Below are positions 7,551 to 10,173 of a stretch of 10,173 nucleotides of DNA, piece by piece. The stretch lies in NCBI GenBank assembly GCA_937892815.1, contig CALBHZ010000061.1, forward strand, positions 1 to 10,173, read 5' to 3'. Numbering within the stretch: the stretch's first letter is position 1; each line of letters starts with the position of its first letter. This DNA comes from an uncultured archaeon (GTDB lineage: Archaea; Thermoproteota; Nitrososphaeria; Conexivisphaerales; CALBHZ01). Position numbers and translations under genes: made by a program. Below the pieces are notes generated by a model, which was not told the DNA's origin, did no database searches, and saw nothing but the letters and a program-made list of their open reading frames with translations.

Positions 7551-7572
7551 CCTTACCGTGCCTTTATTGGAT

Positions 7573-8130
7573 ATGGAGCTAATTGTAGCCATTACGGGAG
7601 CTAGCGGAGTCATATACGGAATAAGGCTTTTAGAAGAGCTAAAGAAGCACGATATTAAAACGCATTTGATAACGACTAAAAACGCTGAAGTAAATATTAG
7701 AGTTGAAACGAATTACGATATAAACGATGTCAAGAGAATGGCTTATCGTTATTATGAAGAGAAGGATATGACCGCGCCGATAGCGAGCGGTTCCTATAGG
7801 ATTAATGGAATGGTAGTCATGCCTTGCAGCATGAAGACTTTATCGGCCATAGCTAATGGCTTCGAAGTGAACTTAGTATGTAGAGCGGCAGGCGTGACTT
7901 TAAAGGAGAGAAGGCCTTTAATCTTGGTTATAAGAGAGACCCCTCTTAACTTAGTACATATTGAGAACATGCTAAAAGCCGCTAAAGCTGGAGCGATAAT
8001 CATGCCTGCTTCCCCACCGTTTTATGTAAAGCCGAGAACCGTAGACGATTTAATTAGAGCGATGGTAGGTAGGGTTATGGACATGTTAGGAATTAATCAC
8101 GAGCTTTACGATAGGTGGAAGGGCCTTTAA
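7573..8130 (+). CDS. ubiX: UbiX-family flavin prenyltransferase
   Basis: UbiX joins a dimethylallyl group to FMN to make prenylated FMN, the cofactor of UbiD-type (de)carboxylases. From the ATG at 7573 the protein has 185 residues, normal for the family. It opens with the nucleotide/flavin-binding IVAITGASGVIYG, then shows PIASGSYRINGMVVMPCS, TLSAIANG, VTLKERRPLILVIRETPL and MPASPPFYVKPRTVDDL, in canonical order. Small departures from the common pattern are RAAG for RAAD and VIRETP for VPRETP. A GTG at 7558 would add five residues (MPLLD), but it lies upstream of the transcription start predicted from the TATA box at 7541-7550, and family proteins start at the ATG. No ubiD gene is present here; in archaea UbiX often acts with a UbiD encoded elsewhere. 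The stop overlaps that of the convergent dehydrogenase gene by 4 bp. Confidence 0.94.
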   Translation: MELIVAITGASGVIYGIRLLEELKKHDIKTHLITTKNAEVNIRVETNYDINDVKRMAYRYYEEKDMTAPIASGSYRINGMVVMPCSMKTLSAIANGFEVNLVCRAAGVTLKERRPLILVIRETPLNLVHIENMLKAAKAGAIIMPASPPFYVKPRTVDDLIRAMVGRVMDMLGINHELYDRWKGL

Positions 8131-9461
8131 TCAATAGGGATATGCGCGATCTCAAGTTTTGGTGGAACCCCTATTATCCTAAGCCTTCCCTCTTGAAACA
8201 TCCTCCTATCAAGCACTCCTCTAGCGTCGAAAATGTAAATATCTTTACCCGCCATCTTCTTTATCTCGTCGTAGGACAGGCTTCTATAATATGAATGATC
8301 GGTAGCTATTATCGCTATTTCACAATTCTTTAAAACTCTTTCTAAATCTGAGTAGACCTTTACCTTTTTAGAGGGTTTCTTTATAAAGGGATCATGTATT
8401 AGGAAGTCATATCCGAGTTCCTTTAGCTCCTTTATGAGCTCATACGTAGGAGAGTTCCTATCGTCGTCTACATCCCCTCTAAACGCTAGGCCTAAAACCG
8501 CTATCTTATTCACCCTTAACCTCTTGTAGGTTATGAACTCATCGAGTAGTCTAGCTATCATCTTAGGCATCATTTCATTCCTCTTTCTCGCCGCTTCGAC
8601 TACTTCCATTTTCAGCTTTTTAACAACTGATAGCAAATAGTAAGGGTATATTGGAATACAATTCCCTCCAACACCAGTTCCTGGTAAGTGGATGTGGCAT
8701 ACAGGCTGGAGATTAGCTGCTTTTCTCACCTCCCAGAAGTCTACCCCTAAAGCTTCACAGGCTAAAGCTAGCTCATTTGCGAGAGCTATATTTACATCTC
8801 TGTATATTCCTTCTGCTAATTTTTCAACTTCCGCTGCTTCAAGCTTCGATAAGGTTATCACTCCTTTCTTAGCTATCTTTGAGTAAAACTTCACGCCTTC
8901 TTCAAGGCTCTTAGGGCCTAATCCAGCTACGACTTTTAAGTAGTTCTCTTCTAAATCAGCTAACCCTCTTCCTTGATAAATTCTCTCCGGACTGTAGACT
9001 AAGTAGAAGTCCTTCTCTCCTTGAAGTCCCGATATAGCCTCCATAATTGGTAAAGCGATATACCTGGTAGTACCTGGGGGTACGCTACTCTCTATCGATA
9101 CTAAATCTCCCCTCTTGATGCCTTTGGAGAGCTCCTTTATCGCGTTTTTGAAGTTAGTGAAGTCTGGATCTCTTCCCTTTAAGGGAATAGGTATTGAAAC
9201 GAGCTTTACTCTAGAGAATTTAGACGCTTCCTCTCCGTTCACAGTTAGAACTAACCTTCCTTCTTTGTAGGCCTTTATTAAGACTTGATCTACCTTTGGC
9301 TCGTCCCAATATAATCCCCTTTCCCTTTTTATGGATTCTAACTTAGATCTATCTTTATCTACGCCGTATACGAAGAACCCATTTCTCAATAGAGATGCAG
9401 CTATTATTGAGCCTACCCTTCCTAGTCCGATGACGGCTACAGTTTTAGATCTATCCATCAT
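8127..9461 (-). CDS. wecC: UDP-N-acetyl-D-mannosamine dehydrogenase-like nucleotide-sugar dehydrogenase
   Basis: An NAD-dependent four-electron oxidase of the UDP-glucose/GDP-mannose dehydrogenase family, making a UDP-uronate for surface glycans or N-linked glycan. It has 444 residues, full length. The N-terminal Rossmann fold has GLGRVG at 12-17, followed by ESSVPPGTT at 124-132 and YSPERIYQGR at 157-166. The central dimerisation helix AEVEKLAEGIYRDVNIALANELA (210-232) carries the conserved Lys214 and Asn224. The catalytic Cys268 lies in GVGGNCIPIYPYYL, where the common GGHCIPVDP has N for H and Y for D. The C-terminal domain has GLAFRGDVDDDRNSP at 324-338. The family assignment is firm; the exact substrate (UDP-ManNAc rather than UDP-Glc or UDP-GlcNAc) is inferred from overall resemblance. 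Two ATGs (9461, 9458) are adjacent; the first is used. The upstream MoaD-Cgi121 gene ends 40 bp before it on the same strand. Confidence 0.88.
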   Translation of the reverse strand: MMDRSKTVAVIGLGRVGSIIAASLLRNGFFVYGVDKDRSKLESIKRERGLYWDEPKVDQVLIKAYKEGRLVLTVNGEEASKFSRVKLVSIPIPLKGRDPDFTNFKNAIKELSKGIKRGDLVSIESSVPPGTTRYIALPIMEAISGLQGEKDFYLVYSPERIYQGRGLADLEENYLKVVAGLGPKSLEEGVKFYSKIAKKGVITLSKLEAAEVEKLAEGIYRDVNIALANELALACEALGVDFWEVRKAANLQPVCHIHLPGTGVGGNCIPIYPYYLLSVVKKLKMEVVEAARKRNEMMPKMIARLLDEFITYKRLRVNKIAVLGLAFRGDVDDDRNSPTYELIKELKELGYDFLIHDPFIKKPSKKVKVYSDLERVLKNCEIAIIATDHSYYRSLSYDEIKKMAGKDIYIFDARGVLDRRMFQEGRLRIIGVPPKLEIAHIPID

Positions 9462-9488
9462 CTACCCTATAGATAGCTATTAGAAAAA

Positions 9489-9495
9489 TTTAAAA
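9489..9495 (-). promoter_or_regulatory. TATA-like box for the nucleotide-sugar dehydrogenase gene
   Basis: The minus strand reads TTTTAAATTTTT across this point, centred about 30 nt before the ATG at 9461. It sits within the 40-bp gap after the stop of the fusion gene, so the dehydrogenase is probably transcribed separately with a very short leader. Confidence 0.4.
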
Positions 9496-9501
9496 CATAA
9501 T

Positions 9502-10173
9502 TTAATCTCTTTTAGGTCCTAGAAGGGAAGCTTTCTCTACCAATATCGAAGTAAGAGGATCGAAATCCGAGGAAGTGGACTCGAGTTCCTTTCTCTCGAT
9601 TTTAAACATCTCCAAAATCTCTTTGTCGTTTGCGATGGGTCGAAAGGGGCTCAATTTAAATTCCTTCTTCAAAATAATTTCCGCTTTCTCCACGTCCTTT
9701 TTTAATCCGAAGACAATTAAGACCGATTTTAAGCCCCTATATCCGCATCGCTCTATTGCCAGATTTATTTGATCCGTTAACGCAAAACGCATTAAAAGAT
9801 CTATTTCGGGTTTTTCGGCCATTAGTTCATTATTTTTCATAGCTTCCCAAGTTTGAGAAGCTATAAGCTTAATGTGATCTAGAGATGCTATGCAAGATGG
9901 ATTTACGATCTGCACTATGGCATTTACCTTCTTTCTAACTTCATTAAGCTCATCGAGAATATTTGGATGGGGTTCTACCAAATACGCTCTTACGTGTACT
10001 CCAGCACCTCCATGGGCAGCAGGTAGAAGGATTACTTCATCTTCGTTTTTAATCGTCGTATCAAGCTTCTCTAAAACATTGATCTCGACACCATTAACTA
10101 AGACTATGATATTTGGGTTCTCGGGATATAGTTCACGATTTTTTCCTCTGAGCCTTTCCATTAAATCTCTAAC
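9502..10173 (-). CDS. MoaD/ThiS/Urm1-like ubiquitin-fold domain fused to KEOPS subunit Cgi121, 5' partial
   Basis: One uninterrupted frame joins two domains. The first is a MoaD/ThiS-type beta-grasp domain: from the window edge VRDLMERLRGK, then NIIVLVNGVEI, a loop KLDTTIKNEDEVILLP, and a terminal AAHGG. This family's C-terminal Gly-Gly is the site of adenylation and thiocarboxylation or conjugation. Here the diglycine (codons 10006-10011) is internal. Two residues later begins a full Cgi121 domain: VHVRAYLVEP, VNAIVQIVNPSCIASLDHIK, EIDLLMRFALTDQINLAIERCG, LKSVLIVFGL, and a C-terminal ILVEKASLLG resembling the tail by which Cgi121 docks on Bud32. Cgi121 is the tRNA-binding subunit of KEOPS, which makes t6A37. 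The ATG at 10161 is probably internal: upstream codons V-R-D-L stay in frame to the edge and match the MoaD helix, and the first two beta strands are missing. About 20-35 residues likely lie beyond the window. Confidence 0.8.
   Translation of the reverse strand, partial: VRDLMERLRGKNRELYPENPNIIVLVNGVEINVLEKLDTTIKNEDEVILLPAAHGGAGVHVRAYLVEPHPNILDELNEVRKKVNAIVQIVNPSCIASLDHIKLIASQTWEAMKNNELMAEKPEIDLLMRFALTDQINLAIERCGYRGLKSVLIVFGLKKDVEKAEIILKKEFKLSPFRPIANDKEILEMFKIERKELESTSSDFDPLTSILVEKASLLGPKRD

Noticed and set aside
8692..8886. Short open frame antisense to the dehydrogenase gene
   Set aside because: It is internal to a conserved enzyme, with low-complexity Ser/Ala composition and no family resemblance. 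The same applies to the antisense frames at 7794-8003 and 9575-9772.
10005..10011. GGAGGTG over the diglycine codons as a ribosome binding site for a separately translated Cgi121
   Set aside because: No ATG, GTG or TTG lies at a usable distance in the Cgi121 frame; the first is a TTG about 24 nt on, inside the first beta strand. The ATG overlapping this site opens a frame that stops after seven codons.
9995..10020. Sequencing error turning a normal MoaD stop after GG into a read-through
   Set aside because: The codon after GG is GCT, which is more than one substitution from any stop, and no single-base indel places a stop directly after GG. Still worth a read-level check.

Overview
This window comes from an archaeon, most likely a thermophilic member of the TACK superphylum (Thermoproteota/crenarchaeal side). 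The evidence is an archaeal-type S-adenosylmethionine synthetase, an archaeal Trm112, a crenarchaeal-looking isoleucyl-tRNA synthetase, a Cgi121 (KEOPS) domain, heavy use of AGA/AGG for arginine, Lys/Glu/Ile-rich proteins, and A/T-rich TATA-like boxes about 22-31 nt upstream of start codons in place of clear Shine-Dalgarno sites. The lineage cannot be fixed further from sequence alone. The first 54 bases are not genomic. They are the P7/Nextera transposase adapter of a sequencing library, so base 55 is a true contig end and the window probably comes from a metagenome or single-cell assembly.

Layout. (1) 55-2216, plus strand: a 5'-truncated XRE helix-turn-helix/CBS-pair regulator, then S-adenosylmethionine synthetase 6 bp later, then a separately promoted Trm112-like zinc protein. 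(2) 7516-2187, minus strand: isoleucyl-tRNA synthetase, an unusual helix-hairpin-helix protein whose C-terminal two thirds look like an inactivated MCM/AAA+ module, and an inositol-monophosphatase/FBPase family enzyme. The phosphatase runs 30 bp into the Trm112 gene from the opposite side. (3) 7573-8130, plus strand: a UbiX-type flavin prenyltransferase, divergent from ileS across a 56-bp gap that holds one symmetric TTATAA box. (4) 10173-8127, minus strand: a fusion of a MoaD/ThiS/Urm1-like ubiquitin-fold domain ending in Gly-Gly with a full Cgi121 domain (5' end cut by the window edge), followed by a UDP-N-acetylmannosamine dehydrogenase-like enzyme whose stop codon overlaps that of ubiX.

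Several genes share a tRNA/translation theme. SAM synthetase supplies methyl groups, Trm112 activates methyltransferases, Cgi121 is the KEOPS subunit that binds tRNA for t6A37 synthesis, the MoaD/Urm1-like domain belongs to a sulfur-carrier/protein-modifier family, and IleRS charges a t6A-containing tRNA. The two most notable items are the ubiquitin-like-Cgi121 fusion with an internal diglycine (9502-10173) and the apparently ATPase-dead MCM-like protein with an N-terminal helix-hairpin-helix (3029-4303). No tRNA or rRNA gene, CRISPR array, insertion sequence or gene-free stretch longer than 300 bases was seen.
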